Source: an uncultured Bacilli bacterium (GTDB lineage Bacteria; Bacillota_I; Bacilli_A; RF39; UBA660). From it: DNA of 50,581 nucleotides. The notes below the pieces were generated by a model. That model saw nothing but the letters and a program-made list of their open reading frames with translations, did no database searches and was not told the origin of the DNA. Positions 24,600 through 34,616 of the stretch are shown here, piece by piece (the stretch's first letter is position 1; every line of letters starts with the position of its first letter). The position numbers and the translations under genes were made by a program. The stretch lies in NCBI GenBank assembly GCA_947625535.1, contig CANQOR010000008.1:1-50581 (forward strand), in the 5' to 3' direction.

Positions 24600-26231
24600 C
24601 TAAGCTAGTTTTGGTAAGTCTTGTTGTTCTAATAAACCATTTAAGATATTTTGGTTACTTATTTTTAATAATTCTTTAAAAGTTAATTCTAAGTAAAAAG
24701 AATTTTCTGTTTTTTCATAATCTTCAAAGATAATAACATTATTAAAGACGGAAGAAGTATTATTAGTTTTTAGATAGAAAGCACAGCTTAAAATAGAATT
24801 AATTATATGTTTTATAATAGAACTATTATAGTTATATAAATCTACATTATGATATTTAGTTTCTAGTTCTTTTCTAATTACTTCATATTCTTTGGATAAA
24901 GAAGCTATTTTAGAATTTAAACGACCTATTTGAATACTAGCTCTATTTATATTACCTACACATCTTTCTAGTTCTTTTTGATATTTATCTGGTGGTAATT
25001 CATTAGTATTTAAAGCATTTCTCTCTACCTTGTATTCTTCTAAATCTTTTTTTATAGATTGTAATTCAAGATTAAGTTTTTTTAATTTAGATTTTAATTC
25101 TTGTTCTTCATTTTCACATATATTATTCATATATTTAGGTTTAGCATTATCAAGATCTAATAAACTATAATCAAATGAATCCTTATTTAAATAAGTTACT
25201 AAGAAAAGATTAATACTTAGAATCATTATTATTGGAATAAAGTTTATTTCATATTTTTGATTTATGTCTTCAAAAGTTTGATTATTTTCTAATCTAATGA
25301 TTGTTAAGAAGTCAATTATACTATCAATAGATGAATTAATATTTTCTAATAATGTTATATCATTACTCTTTTGCCAAATAGTATTTTCAATAATCTGAAC
25401 TTGTTTACTTAATGGTAAATTATAATAGTCTTCATTAAATAAAACTTCTATTTTAGCTAGTTCACGAGGATTTATATCTAATAAATTAGTTTCTGTCTCT
25501 TGTAATTCAAAACCTTCTTTTTGACATTCTCTTTTTAATAAATTATAAAATATTAAGTATGATTCAGATGTTTCTAAACCATGACGATATTGTTTTAAAT
25601 GCTTTAAATAATTAATAGCAGCATTTTTTACTATTAAGATATGATTTTCACGGACTGGTTTAGTAGTATCTATATGTTTAACTTTAATATTATAATATGT
25701 AAATTCTTTTAAGAAGTCTTCGATATTATCTTCTTTTACTTTTTTAATATCACGATTAGGGATAGTATAACAAATATTTATTTCTTTATTTTCATCTTTT
25801 TTAGCATTATCTAAGATCATTGAAATAAAAGTTAATAACCATCTTGCATCGACATAAGTATTATCTTTAAAAATAATTCTATTTCTATTTTCATCATAAG
25901 TATAACTATCTAGAGTTAATTTTTCTTTTATTTTAACTATTAAATCTAATTCTTTATTGTATTCTATATTAGTTATACCATATATTTTGTAATATATTTT
26001 TTTAGGATACTTAGTAATATATTCATTATATTTATGTTCTATATATTCTTTATCATTAATAATTAATTTAAAGAGATATAAGTGAATAATAAATTGGTTT
26101 TTATATAAAGTATGATAGAAGTATGGATTATCTTTGATTAAAGATTTAGGATTTTTAAAAATATCAATTAATGAATTAATAATTAGAGAAATTTGTTCAG
26201 GAATAGTTTTAAAATCTTGTCTAACTATCAT
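24600..26231 (-). CDS. Unknown coiled-coil protein, paralogous family member A
   Basis: 543 residues, mostly soluble, with one hydrophobic stretch near 335-352 (FIPIIMILSINLFLVTYL) that may be a buried helix or membrane touch. It has the same plan as the genes at 16477 and 17949: a strand-helix block (YTYDENRNRIIF followed by R-W-L-L-T-F-I, about 110-140), a helical middle, a coiled coil (about 375-460), a helix with LYNYNSSIIKHII, and a C-terminal F-Y-L-E-L-T-F-K-E-L-L. The start has AGGAGG and lies 15 bases after addA, so it is cotranscribed with addBA. A role beside the recombination nuclease is possible but unproven. Confidence 0.6.
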   Translation of the reverse strand: MIVRQDFKTIPEQISLIINSLIDIFKNPKSLIKDNPYFYHTLYKNQFIIHLYLFKLIINDKEYIEHKYNEYITKYPKKIYYKIYGITNIEYNKELDLIVKIKEKLTLDSYTYDENRNRIIFKDNTYVDARWLLTFISMILDNAKKDENKEINICYTIPNRDIKKVKEDNIEDFLKEFTYYNIKVKHIDTTKPVRENHILIVKNAAINYLKHLKQYRHGLETSESYLIFYNLLKRECQKEGFELQETETNLLDINPRELAKIEVLFNEDYYNLPLSKQVQIIENTIWQKSNDITLLENINSSIDSIIDFLTIIRLENNQTFEDINQKYEINFIPIIMILSINLFLVTYLNKDSFDYSLLDLDNAKPKYMNNICENEEQELKSKLKKLNLELQSIKKDLEEYKVERNALNTNELPPDKYQKELERCVGNINRASIQIGRLNSKIASLSKEYEVIRKELETKYHNVDLYNYNSSIIKHIINSILSCAFYLKTNNTSSVFNNVIIFEDYEKTENSFYLELTFKELLKISNQNILNGLLEQQDLPKLA

Positions 26232-26246
26232 ACTTTATACCTCCTT

Positions 26247-29200
26247 TTATAGTTTTTCTAAGCTTTCTCCTAAGATACTATATAAATATATGTTAATATC
26301 TTTAGAAGTTAATGTTTTTATATAATCTTTATAACCTTGTAATTGTTTTAAGTAATTAGTATCTTTTGTATTATTTAATTTATAATCTATGATATCAATA
26401 TGATCTTGATATTCTAGCATTAAATCTATTATACCATGATATTCATTAAATTCATCGTGATAAATAAATTCATATTCTTTATAAATATTTGCTTCTTTTA
26501 TATTAGAAAGTAAAGGATTACTAAGAAATTTAATTATTTTATTTTTTATTAAAGAGTTATCTATTAAAGAATAATCAGGGTTTATAAAATCTATATATTC
26601 TAATGTTTCATGAACTAAAGTACCAAAGTTCATATTTTTTTTATTTTCTTTAGTAATTAATTCATGAATTGTTTTAGATAGATGTTCTTCACTAAGAGTT
26701 GGAGTTTTAGGAATAGATATTTCTTCAACAATTATTTTATTTAAATTATCTTTAGATTCTAAGTTAGTAATAGATTTATTATTATATAAATAGTTTTTAG
26801 TTAAATTAAGTGAATCAAGATCTATTTTATGATAGTATTTTATTATTTTAGACTTAATTGATTTTAAGATATCATTAAATGAATCATAATGATGACGAGT
26901 GTTTAAATCAATAGTACCATTAAATTCAATACTTTCATTTTCTTCTTCAGATTCAGGTGATAGAATAATCATTTTTTCACGAGCTCTAGTTAGAGCGACA
27001 TAAAATAATCTTATACGTTCTGATATTTCATCTTCTAAGTAATGATATTTAAGTAAATATTTTATAATAGTATCATTAATTCCTTCTTTAAAGAAGGGTG
27101 CTACTATACCATGTTCATTACTATATAAGAAACGATTATTTAAATCTCTTTTATTAAAGTTTTTATATAAACCACTATAATAGCAAAGATTATATTCAAG
27201 ACCTTTGGAAGTATGAATAGTCATTATTTTAACAGAGTTAGCTGCTGGATTATTAGATTTGTATTTCATTTCTTCTTCACTATCTAGTAATTCATTTAAG
27301 TAATCTTTAAAGGTATATATGTTATAACCTAGTTCACTTAAATTATCAGCAATATCAAATAGTTTAGATAAACGAATGATTGCAACGTTAATATCACCTA
27401 CTTGAATAAATTTTTCATAGATATTAGTTTTAGCAATAATATCTTCTAATAAAGATGAGATAGTTTTAGAAGATAAATTATTAGCTAAAGGAGCAAATGT
27501 ATTATAGATAATATCATTTTGAAAAGTATTATTTTTAAAAGTAGTTAATATTTCATTATCAGGAATAGAAAATAAGTAACTACGAGCTATAGAAGTATAA
27601 GCATACTTAAATTCAGAATCATATTCTTGCTTATTTATTTTAACTATTAAATTAATAATATTTTTTAAAATATAGATATCGTTTGATTCTTTAATATCAT
27701 CATCACGATATATAGTCATAGGAATACCTAAGTATTCAAATATTTTTTTATAAAGAGTAAAATCAGTACTACGATCCATTAAGATAACAATATCACTATA
27801 TTTAATATCTCTTAAAAATTTTAAATCTTTATCATATACTTGATATTTATTATCTATTTTTTCTTTAATATCTTTAGCTATAGTAAAGATTTCTATTTCA
27901 TTATTTTGATACTTAGATGGTTTAGGGTTGTCATATTCTAAGACTTCAACATCATAAGAATAATTAGTAGCTCCTTCATTAATATATTCTTTATTACCAT
28001 AGACCATTTGATGAGATTCATGGTATTCAGCTCCACCTATTGTATTATCCATAACTAAGTTAAATATTTCGTTAATATTATTTAAGACTTCCATACGAGA
28101 ACGGAAATTTTGAACTAAGTCAATTTTTAGACCTTTGTTATGTAAACTATATGTATCATATTTATTTTTAAAAATATTTGGGTTGGCATTACGGAAACGA
28201 TATATACTTTGTTTAATGTCACCTACCATGTAAACATTATTATTTTCAATTAAACTAACAAATGTTTCTTGAATATCATTAGTATCTTGGTATTCATCAA
28301 TCATTATTTCTTTAAAAGAATCACGAATTTCTTTTCGAACATCTTCATGTTCTTTTAATATTTTTATAGATAATAAAGCAATATCTTGGAAATCATATAT
28401 TTCATTATTTTTTTTATATTGATGTAAACGATTTAAGAATTCTTTAATTATAGAAATAGTAGCATTTACATAATCATTAGTAAGTTTTAAATGTTCTTTA
28501 ATAGTTTCTTTATTACCATATTTAAGTAATAAATCTTTTAAATCTTTTATATTTTTTGCAAATTTTTCTTTATCTTTTTTTGTTTCTTCTTCACACTTAG
28601 ATGGTAGTCTAGGAATTGTTAAAGTAGGAACTGTTTGATAATAAGAATCTAAGTCAGAACAATTAGTTAAATTAGTTAATAAAGTATTTAATTCGTCAGT
28701 GAATTTACCTTGAAGAGAAGAAACATTTAAACGTTTACTAAAGTTTATTATGTTGTTAACTAACGAAGTAATAATATTTTCATATTCTTTAATTATTTCA
28801 TTAATATATTCTTCAGAAAAGTAATTAGAAACATAATTATCTAAATATTCTTTGCGATTAGGAAGGCCATCTATTTTTTCAGCTATTTTAATAAAACTTT
28901 TTTTAAGTTCAGTATCATCTTTAACACAAAAATCATAAATTAATTTAGTAAAATCAGCAGTAGGATTTTGATAAAAATAATCAAATACTTCATCCATTAT
29001 TTTACTTTCTTGCATTTTAATAATTGAAGAATCAGTTATTTTTATATCATTAGATATATTTAGTAAATAGTGATATTTTTTAACGATAGATAAAGCGTAA
29101 GAATCGAATGTAGTAATATAAGATTGATCTATTAATTCTAATTCTTTTTCTAAATTAGGATTAGTTTGTAAACCTTTCTTAATAGATTTTCTAATACGGT

Positions 29201-29390
29201 CTTTCATTTCACCAGCGGCAGCTTTAGTAAATGTTAAGACTAGTAATTCATTAATATGAATATTAGAATTTAATATACGCATTACACGAGCAGTTAAAAC
29301 AGCTGTTTTACCAGAACCAGCACCAGCTGAAACAATTATATTAGTTCCAGTTTCATCGATTGCTTGTTGTTGTTCTTTAGTCCAATTCAT
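26247..29390 (-). CDS. addA: AddA-like helicase-nuclease subunit
   Basis: 1047 residues, shorter than B. subtilis AddA (1232). Motifs: Q motif WTKEQQQAI, Walker A SAGAGSGKTAVLT (about 22-34), FTKAAAGEMK, MIDEYQDTND (Walker B), GDIKQSIYRFR, IHTSKGLEY, and FYVALTRARE. The C-terminal PD-(D/E)XK nuclease retains GIIDLMLEY and IDIIDYK. With AddB it unwinds and resects double-strand ends and loads RecA at Chi-like sites. The start at 29390 has GGTGAAAAC and overlaps addB by 14 bases, implying coupling. Enzyme name is by homology to AddA/RexA. Confidence 0.92.
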   Translation of the reverse strand: MNWTKEQQQAIDETGTNIIVSAGAGSGKTAVLTARVMRILNSNIHINELLVLTFTKAAAGEMKDRIRKSIKKGLQTNPNLEKELELIDQSYITTFDSYALSIVKKYHYLLNISNDIKITDSSIIKMQESKIMDEVFDYFYQNPTADFTKLIYDFCVKDDTELKKSFIKIAEKIDGLPNRKEYLDNYVSNYFSEEYINEIIKEYENIITSLVNNIINFSKRLNVSSLQGKFTDELNTLLTNLTNCSDLDSYYQTVPTLTIPRLPSKCEEETKKDKEKFAKNIKDLKDLLLKYGNKETIKEHLKLTNDYVNATISIIKEFLNRLHQYKKNNEIYDFQDIALLSIKILKEHEDVRKEIRDSFKEIMIDEYQDTNDIQETFVSLIENNNVYMVGDIKQSIYRFRNANPNIFKNKYDTYSLHNKGLKIDLVQNFRSRMEVLNNINEIFNLVMDNTIGGAEYHESHQMVYGNKEYINEGATNYSYDVEVLEYDNPKPSKYQNNEIEIFTIAKDIKEKIDNKYQVYDKDLKFLRDIKYSDIVILMDRSTDFTLYKKIFEYLGIPMTIYRDDDIKESNDIYILKNIINLIVKINKQEYDSEFKYAYTSIARSYLFSIPDNEILTTFKNNTFQNDIIYNTFAPLANNLSSKTISSLLEDIIAKTNIYEKFIQVGDINVAIIRLSKLFDIADNLSELGYNIYTFKDYLNELLDSEEEMKYKSNNPAANSVKIMTIHTSKGLEYNLCYYSGLYKNFNKRDLNNRFLYSNEHGIVAPFFKEGINDTIIKYLLKYHYLEDEISERIRLFYVALTRAREKMIILSPESEEENESIEFNGTIDLNTRHHYDSFNDILKSIKSKIIKYYHKIDLDSLNLTKNYLYNNKSITNLESKDNLNKIIVEEISIPKTPTLSEEHLSKTIHELITKENKKNMNFGTLVHETLEYIDFINPDYSLIDNSLIKNKIIKFLSNPLLSNIKEANIYKEYEFIYHDEFNEYHGIIDLMLEYQDHIDIIDYKLNNTKDTNYLKQLQGYKDYIKTLTSKDINIYLYSILGESLEKL

Positions 29391-31764
29391 TGTTTTCACC
29401 ACCCTTACCTAATACTTCTTTAATATCTAAAGGTTCTAACTCTTCTATATCTTTTGCTGTATGGAAACATATATCTTTAAATTTACAAAAACGACAGCCA
29501 TAATTTTCTTTACCAATTTTCTTAGGAGCAATAGCAAAATTACCCTCCTCTATTTGTTTGGCACCTTCTTTAATTTTGTCTTCAGTCATCGTAACTAATT
29601 CATCCATATCTTTAGAAGATAAATTTTTAGCTGAAAAATAAAAATCATTATTTTCTTTTAAACGCATTCCTCTAATTAACATACTATCCGCAAAAGTTGT
29701 ATCAAATTCACTTAAAATAGCATGATCACTATTAGAATATCCTTGTAATAATAAATTTTCTTTTTTTAATTGTTCATAAGTCTTACTTTTATCAACAGTT
29801 ACTTCATTATTTAAGATTTTTTGAAGATAAAAACCTGCTATTTTAACATTTTTTAATTTAGAAGTATTTTTAGCTAGATATAAATATATAGGTAGTTGCA
29901 TACCAATACCATATGGAATAGTATCTAAAGAAAGATTAGGACTACCAGTTTTATAATCAATAATAGCAACTATTGTTTCACCATTTACTTCTTTATATTT
30001 TAATTTATCAATTACACCGGTAAAAGTTATTTTAATATTACCTTCAATATTAGTTATAATTCTTTCTTCATGTAATTCATTTTTTAAATTAATATAATTA
30101 TCTTGTTCTTTGATTGTTTCTATAATAAATAGTAATTCTTTTTTTAATTTAGTTAAGAAAAATTTTTCTTTTAGATTGAATTCATATGTAAGAGAAGAAA
30201 GTTCTTGTTGCCATAATTCATCATAAGATAATTTACTAGTATTAAATTTTTCTAAAATAGCATGAAATAAACTTCCTACTACTTGATCAAATGTTGTTTC
30301 AAAAATATTTAGCTTTAAAATATTACCAATATAGTAACTAAATGGACAGCTAAAATAACGGTCTAAAGTTGTGTAAGATAAAGTTAATTTATGATTAATA
30401 AAATCTAAGAATAAGGCATTATTTAGACCTTTAAATTTATTATTATATATATTGTATGGTAAATCTTGATAAGTATTATTTAAAGTATATAATAAGTCAC
30501 TTTTAGTACCATATTTATTATATTCATCTAATAAAGATGTTAATTTTATTTTATTATATAAATTAGAATTAGATAAATCAGTATCTTCTATTATTTCAAC
30601 ATCATATTTAAGTGTTTCATTAATACTTGAAGGATAATAAACTTCACCAAAAGCATTTAATTTATATGTTATAGTTAAGTTTTTAAGACTTTGTAATTTA
30701 TTAATAATTAATTCACGTTCTGAGTTATTTTTATCAATTGTTAAAGAAATATTTAGTTCTTCTTTATCTTTATCAGTTAAATAAGATTCATCTTTATAAA
30801 TAGAAGGTATTATCCCTTGGTTAAATGAAAGAATAAAAATGTAATCTTCATCTTTAAAAAGAGTATTTTTTAGATTGACTTCATGAAGTGAAGCTATAAT
30901 ATCTTGTTTACTTATATTAGTCTTTTTTAAGTCATAAATAATCATTTCTTTAACAATATTTTGATCATCTATTAAAACATATTTATTAATTATATTAATA
31001 ATCTTATTATATATTTTTTCTGATTCTTCATCAGTTACATACTCTTTTAAATTAGTAACAGTTTCTTCTAAATTATCAGAATATAGTTCTAAGAATTTAG
31101 TACATATATAAGTTGAATATATTGATGAAGTATCATTTAAAGTATAAGGAATATTAAACATAGGAAGTAATCTTTTAAATAATTTACGATATTCATTATC
31201 TAAATTAGTTATAAAAATATGACTTATATCAATACCTTGTTTGATTAAACGACATATAGAATTAATAACATATTCTACTTCATCTTCAATAGTTTTAAAT
31301 TCTTTAATAGTGTGATTGTATGTTTTTATTTCATCATTTTTAGTAATGACATTGTTATTAAGTTTTAACTTATCAACAAGTAAATTTATCTCTTTAGATG
31401 AAGGAAGATTATATAAACAAATAGTTTTATTTTTTAAAGTACTTTGAAATAATTTCTTAATAATTAATAGATTATTATCTAGTAATTCTTTTTTTAAAGA
31501 AGATAAAAAAATCAACTTATTACTTAAATATTTTTTGTCTTCAATATAGTATAAATTATCTAAATATATTTTAGCTATTTCATAACGAACATGATAATTT
31601 TTCATAACATAGTATATAGTTTGTTCATCATAGTCAAAGTAAAATAATTTATTAAATTCTGAGATAGAATAAATCTTATATTTTAAAAATTGATTATTAA
31701 AATTCTTTAATAAATTGTTTTTTATAATACTTGTAGTTATTAATATATCAACGTTTTCAAACAT
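29377..31764 (-). CDS. addB: AddB/RexB-like nuclease subunit with Fe-S cluster cysteines
   Basis: 795 residues, well short of B. subtilis AddB (1158). It keeps the essential C-terminal nuclease (IDKLKYKEV then IDYKTGSPNLSL) and the cysteines of the iron-sulfur cluster: one Cys in the RYFSCPFSYYIG helix and the YGCRFCKFKDICF cluster near the end. The N-terminal half resembles an inactivated helicase without a Walker A, as in the family. The start is ATG 31764, placed 4 bases after GGTGAT. It leads a five-gene operon: addB, addA, a family-A unknown, and two membrane proteins. Confidence 0.9.
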   Translation of the reverse strand: MFENVDILITTSIIKNNLLKNFNNQFLKYKIYSISEFNKLFYFDYDEQTIYYVMKNYHVRYEIAKIYLDNLYYIEDKKYLSNKLIFLSSLKKELLDNNLLIIKKLFQSTLKNKTICLYNLPSSKEINLLVDKLKLNNNVITKNDEIKTYNHTIKEFKTIEDEVEYVINSICRLIKQGIDISHIFITNLDNEYRKLFKRLLPMFNIPYTLNDTSSIYSTYICTKFLELYSDNLEETVTNLKEYVTDEESEKIYNKIINIINKYVLIDDQNIVKEMIIYDLKKTNISKQDIIASLHEVNLKNTLFKDEDYIFILSFNQGIIPSIYKDESYLTDKDKEELNISLTIDKNNSERELIINKLQSLKNLTITYKLNAFGEVYYPSSINETLKYDVEIIEDTDLSNSNLYNKIKLTSLLDEYNKYGTKSDLLYTLNNTYQDLPYNIYNNKFKGLNNALFLDFINHKLTLSYTTLDRYFSCPFSYYIGNILKLNIFETTFDQVVGSLFHAILEKFNTSKLSYDELWQQELSSLTYEFNLKEKFFLTKLKKELLFIIETIKEQDNYINLKNELHEERIITNIEGNIKITFTGVIDKLKYKEVNGETIVAIIDYKTGSPNLSLDTIPYGIGMQLPIYLYLAKNTSKLKNVKIAGFYLQKILNNEVTVDKSKTYEQLKKENLLLQGYSNSDHAILSEFDTTFADSMLIRGMRLKENNDFYFSAKNLSSKDMDELVTMTEDKIKEGAKQIEEGNFAIAPKKIGKENYGCRFCKFKDICFHTAKDIEELEPLDIKEVLGKGGENNELD

Positions 31765-31768
31765 TACT

Positions 31769-31789
31769 ATCACCAAGATAATTTTATCA
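31769..31789 (-). promoter_or_regulatory. Fused promoter/Shine-Dalgarno module of addBA
   Basis: TGATAAAAT (-10 TAAAAT, 31786-31781), six bases, then GGTGAT (31774-31769) and the ATG at 31764. The predicted transcript starts at the ribosome site. Confidence 0.6.
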
Positions 31790-31949
31790 TAATACGTATA
31801 TAATTACACATTAAAATAGATTTTTTAGCTTGTGTTAATTAATAATATTTTTATTTTATAGTATTATAAAAAATAATTATAATAAAATTTGAGTTAAACA
31901 ATTTACAACTTTAAGGATATGTGATAAATATTTAATAGGAGGGTTTGTG
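31790..31949. promoter_or_regulatory. Divergent addB / rnr intergenic region
   Basis: About 160 bases, nearly all A and T. I see no ORF, terminator or convincing RNA. A possible extended -10 for rnr lies at TGATAAATA (about 31922-31930), before AGGAGGG. Its leader is short. Confidence 0.35.
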
Positions 31950-34103
31950 ATGGAAGAAAAAATAAATGAATTAAAAGATATGTTATTGGTGTTTTTTAAT
32001 AATCCAAATTGTCGCGGTAAAAAGTATAGATATCGTGAAATTAAAAAAGAAATGTGTTCTAAAAGAGGATTTAAACCTGATATGTTAGTAATGGCTTTAG
32101 ATGAATTACAAACTGAAGGTTATATATATTTAGACGCAAGAAAAGAATTGTATAGGTCTTTTCCACATGAACTTGGTTTTGTTCAAGGAGAGATTAGCCT
32201 TAATAAACATGGTGAAGGATTTATTACTACTGAAAGTAAAAAATATAAAGTAAGACCTAATGATTTAAAAGATTCTTTAGATGGAGATATTGTTATATTA
32301 AGACCTACTAATAAAATTGAACATGGTCATATTATAGCTAAAGTAGATAAAATTATTAAAAGAAAAGATGGCTTAGTAATTGTTGAAGTTGGTTGTAAAG
32401 ATGGTGAAATGATTCTTAAACCATTTAATGTTAAATTAGATCACCCTATTATTATTAATGGGATGGCAATGAAACCTTTAGTAGAGGGAGATCGTTTACT
32501 TGTTAAAATAGATAAATTATTTAGTGGCAAATACTATGCAGGAGTTATTAAAAGTTTAGGACATAAAGATGATCCTGATGCTGATTTAAAATTAATAGCT
32601 GTAGAAAATAATATTACTATTGATTTTACAGACGAAGCTTTAAGAGAAGCTCAAGCACTTCCAACTGTTGTTAGACCAGAAGATAAAAAGAATCGTTTGG
32701 ATTTGACGAAGAAATTAATTTTTACCATTGATGGTGAAAAAACTAAAGACAGAGATGACGCAATTAGTTTAGAAATAAATGAAAAAGGAAATTATGTATT
32801 AGGTGTTCATATTTCAGATGTAACACATTATATTCATCCAGGAATGCAATTATGGGATGAAGCTATTTCGAGAGGAACTAGTGTTTATATGGTTAATACT
32901 GTTATACCTCAATTTCCTCATATAATATCTAATGGTATTTGTTCATTGAATCCTAACGTAGAGAGATTATGTTTGAGTTGTATAATGGAGATATCTCCTG
33001 AAGGTAAAATACTAAATTATGATTTTGAAGATACAGTTATTAATTCACGTAAAGCTATGACTTATGAAGATGTTAATAAGTTATTAGAAGATGGTGAATT
33101 TGTTGAAGGTTATGAAGAATTTTATGATAATTTAGTTTTAATGCAAGGTCTTTCTAAAAAGCTAGATGTAGAAAAGAAAAGACGTGGATATGTTGACTTT
33201 GGAAATAATGATATAGAAATTGAAGTTGATGAAAATGGTAATCCTTTAGAATTTAGACAAAGAGTTCAAAGGACTGCTGAAGGTATTATTGAAAACTTTA
33301 TGTTATTAGCTGGTGAATGTTATGCTAATTATATGATTTTACCTTCACCATTACGTGTTCATGAAAAACCTGATGAAGAAGATGTAGAAGAAGCATTTAA
33401 TTTATTAGGTCGTAGTGGTTTAAAAGTTAAAACTTCTCATGACGTTGTAAATGGTAAAGTTATCCAACAAATATTAGCACAATTTAAGAATGCTGAAGAA
33501 AGAAATGTTGTAGCTAATATAATGCTTAGATCTATGAAATTAGCTAAATATGATGTTCAAAACTTAGGTCATTTTGGTTTGGGTTTACCAAAGTATGGAC
33601 ACTTTACTAGTCCAATTAGAAGAGCAGCTGATTTACTAGCCCATCACAATCTTAAACAACAAAGAGATAACAGATTTAATATTAAATTAGTTGATGCTGC
33701 TTATGATGATATGGAAAAGATATGTCGTCATATAACGAAAAAAGAAAGAAACGCTGATCAAGCAGAAAGAGATGCTAATCATTTTGAGATGATTAGATAT
33801 ATGAGTGAACATATTGGAGAAAAGTTTGAAGCAACTGTTACTTATGTAAATAGTCGTGGTATATATATTAAAACTTCTGACGGTATTGATGGTAAGATAT
33901 TAGCAGAAGACTTAGAAGGAGATAAATTCTTCTATGATGATGCTACTGCTTCATATAGAGGTAAGAAATCTAAGATAAAAATAAGAATTGGAACAAGATT
34001 AACACTTACTGCTATTGATACTAAAAAGGAATATCGTACAGTTAACTTTGGTTTAGATGAAGAAGACTTTATGAAATTAGTAATGAAAAAACGAGGAGCT
34101 TAA
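31950..34103 (+). CDS. rnr: Ribonuclease R
   Basis: 717 residues, the size of RNase R in low-GC bacteria. This 3'-5' exoribonuclease degrades structured RNA, rRNA and mRNA fragments and acts on tmRNA-tagged messages. The N-terminal winged-helix (about 1-75) is followed by two cold-shock-like OB domains, then the RNB catalytic core (DGEKTKDRDDAIS, which carries the metal-binding Asp cluster; LPSPLRVHEKPDEEDV; FTSPIRRAADLLAH) and a C-terminal S1 domain (about 620-700). The GTG at 31947 is skipped; ATG 31950 has AGGAGGG 6 bases upstream. It has its own terminator. In many Firmicutes it is cotranscribed with smpB and secG; neither is here. Confidence 0.95.
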   Translation: MEEKINELKDMLLVFFNNPNCRGKKYRYREIKKEMCSKRGFKPDMLVMALDELQTEGYIYLDARKELYRSFPHELGFVQGEISLNKHGEGFITTESKKYKVRPNDLKDSLDGDIVILRPTNKIEHGHIIAKVDKIIKRKDGLVIVEVGCKDGEMILKPFNVKLDHPIIINGMAMKPLVEGDRLLVKIDKLFSGKYYAGVIKSLGHKDDPDADLKLIAVENNITIDFTDEALREAQALPTVVRPEDKKNRLDLTKKLIFTIDGEKTKDRDDAISLEINEKGNYVLGVHISDVTHYIHPGMQLWDEAISRGTSVYMVNTVIPQFPHIISNGICSLNPNVERLCLSCIMEISPEGKILNYDFEDTVINSRKAMTYEDVNKLLEDGEFVEGYEEFYDNLVLMQGLSKKLDVEKKRRGYVDFGNNDIEIEVDENGNPLEFRQRVQRTAEGIIENFMLLAGECYANYMILPSPLRVHEKPDEEDVEEAFNLLGRSGLKVKTSHDVVNGKVIQQILAQFKNAEERNVVANIMLRSMKLAKYDVQNLGHFGLGLPKYGHFTSPIRRAADLLAHHNLKQQRDNRFNIKLVDAAYDDMEKICRHITKKERNADQAERDANHFEMIRYMSEHIGEKFEATVTYVNSRGIYIKTSDGIDGKILAEDLEGDKFFYDDATASYRGKKSKIKIRIGTRLTLTAIDTKKEYRTVNFGLDEEDFMKLVMKKRGA

Positions 34104-34113
34104 ACTCCTCGTT
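34090..34113. terminator. Bidirectional terminator after rnr
   Basis: AACGAGGAG pairs with CTCCTCGTT (34090-34098 with 34105-34113). The minus strand has a six-T run, so it terminates the small membrane gene best. Confidence 0.8.
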
Positions 34114-34117
34114 ATTA

Positions 34118-34342
34118 TTATCTATTAATAATTTTTAAACATATAAGCATTATGATAAGGGCTCCAATAGTTATTAAACCCATATTTAAAACTGTTTCAC
34201 CGATATAACCAGCAAGTAAATCATATGTTACTTCTTTAATCATTTGAAAAAATTCGACGAACATTTTTAATAAATCTTTTATTTCATATTCTATTCTTTC
34301 CCATATTGTCATATTAGCTAATATATAAGTTAAAGTATTCAT
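34118..34342 (-). CDS. Small single-TM protein
   Basis: 74 residues. An amphipathic N-terminal helix with Trp and acidic residues (about 11-36) is followed by one transmembrane segment (about 49-71). The short C-terminus ends in a positive Lys-x-x-Asn-Arg. GAAGTGA lies just before the start. No family recognised. It could be a small membrane-regulator peptide. It converges on rnr. Confidence that it is a real gene rests on the ribosome site, the ORF length and the terminator. Confidence 0.5.
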   Translation of the reverse strand: MNTLTYILANMTIWERIEYEIKDLLKMFVEFFQMIKEVTYDLLAGYIGETVLNMGLITIGALIIMLICLKIINR

Positions 34343-34377
34343 TATGTCACTTCCCTATTTTTAATTATAATATATAC

Positions 34378-34406
34378 TTGCATTTTATTCAATTATTTGT
34401 TATTCT
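34378..34406 (+). promoter_or_regulatory. Promoter of tRNA-His
   Basis: TTGCAT (34378-34383) and TATTCT (34401-34406) are 17 bases apart, and the predicted start near 34413 is six bases before the tRNA. Confidence 0.5.
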
Positions 34407-34418
34407 ATTTATACGCAT

Positions 34419-34495
34419 GGCGGTGTTGGTGAAGTGGTTAACACACCAGATTGTGGCTCTGGCACGCGTGGGTTCGATTCCCACATACCGCCCCA
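34419..34495 (+). tRNA. tRNA-His (GTG), CCA encoded
   Basis: A cloverleaf folds with anticodon GTG at 34453-34455. The acceptor pairs GCGGTGT with ATACCGC, plus the extra G at -1 opposite C73 that marks histidine tRNA. The T arm is GTGGG/CCCAC. The 3' CCA is in the DNA. Confidence 0.97.
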
Positions 34496-34533
34496 TTGTG
34501 ATTACGACTCGAGTACTTCGAGTTTACATAGGT

Positions 34534-34560
34534 ACTAATCCTTGAAGGGTTAGTTTTTTC
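34534..34560 (+). terminator. Terminator of tRNA-His
   Basis: CTAATCC pairs with GGGTTAG around TTGAA (one G-T pair), then a run of six T. A small hairpin CTCGA/TCGAG lies upstream at 34507-34521. Confidence 0.75.
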
Positions 34561-34616
34561 TTGCAAATAAATAGTGATTATTCTATTATTATAGTGAAAG
34601 TAAAAGAGTGATTATA

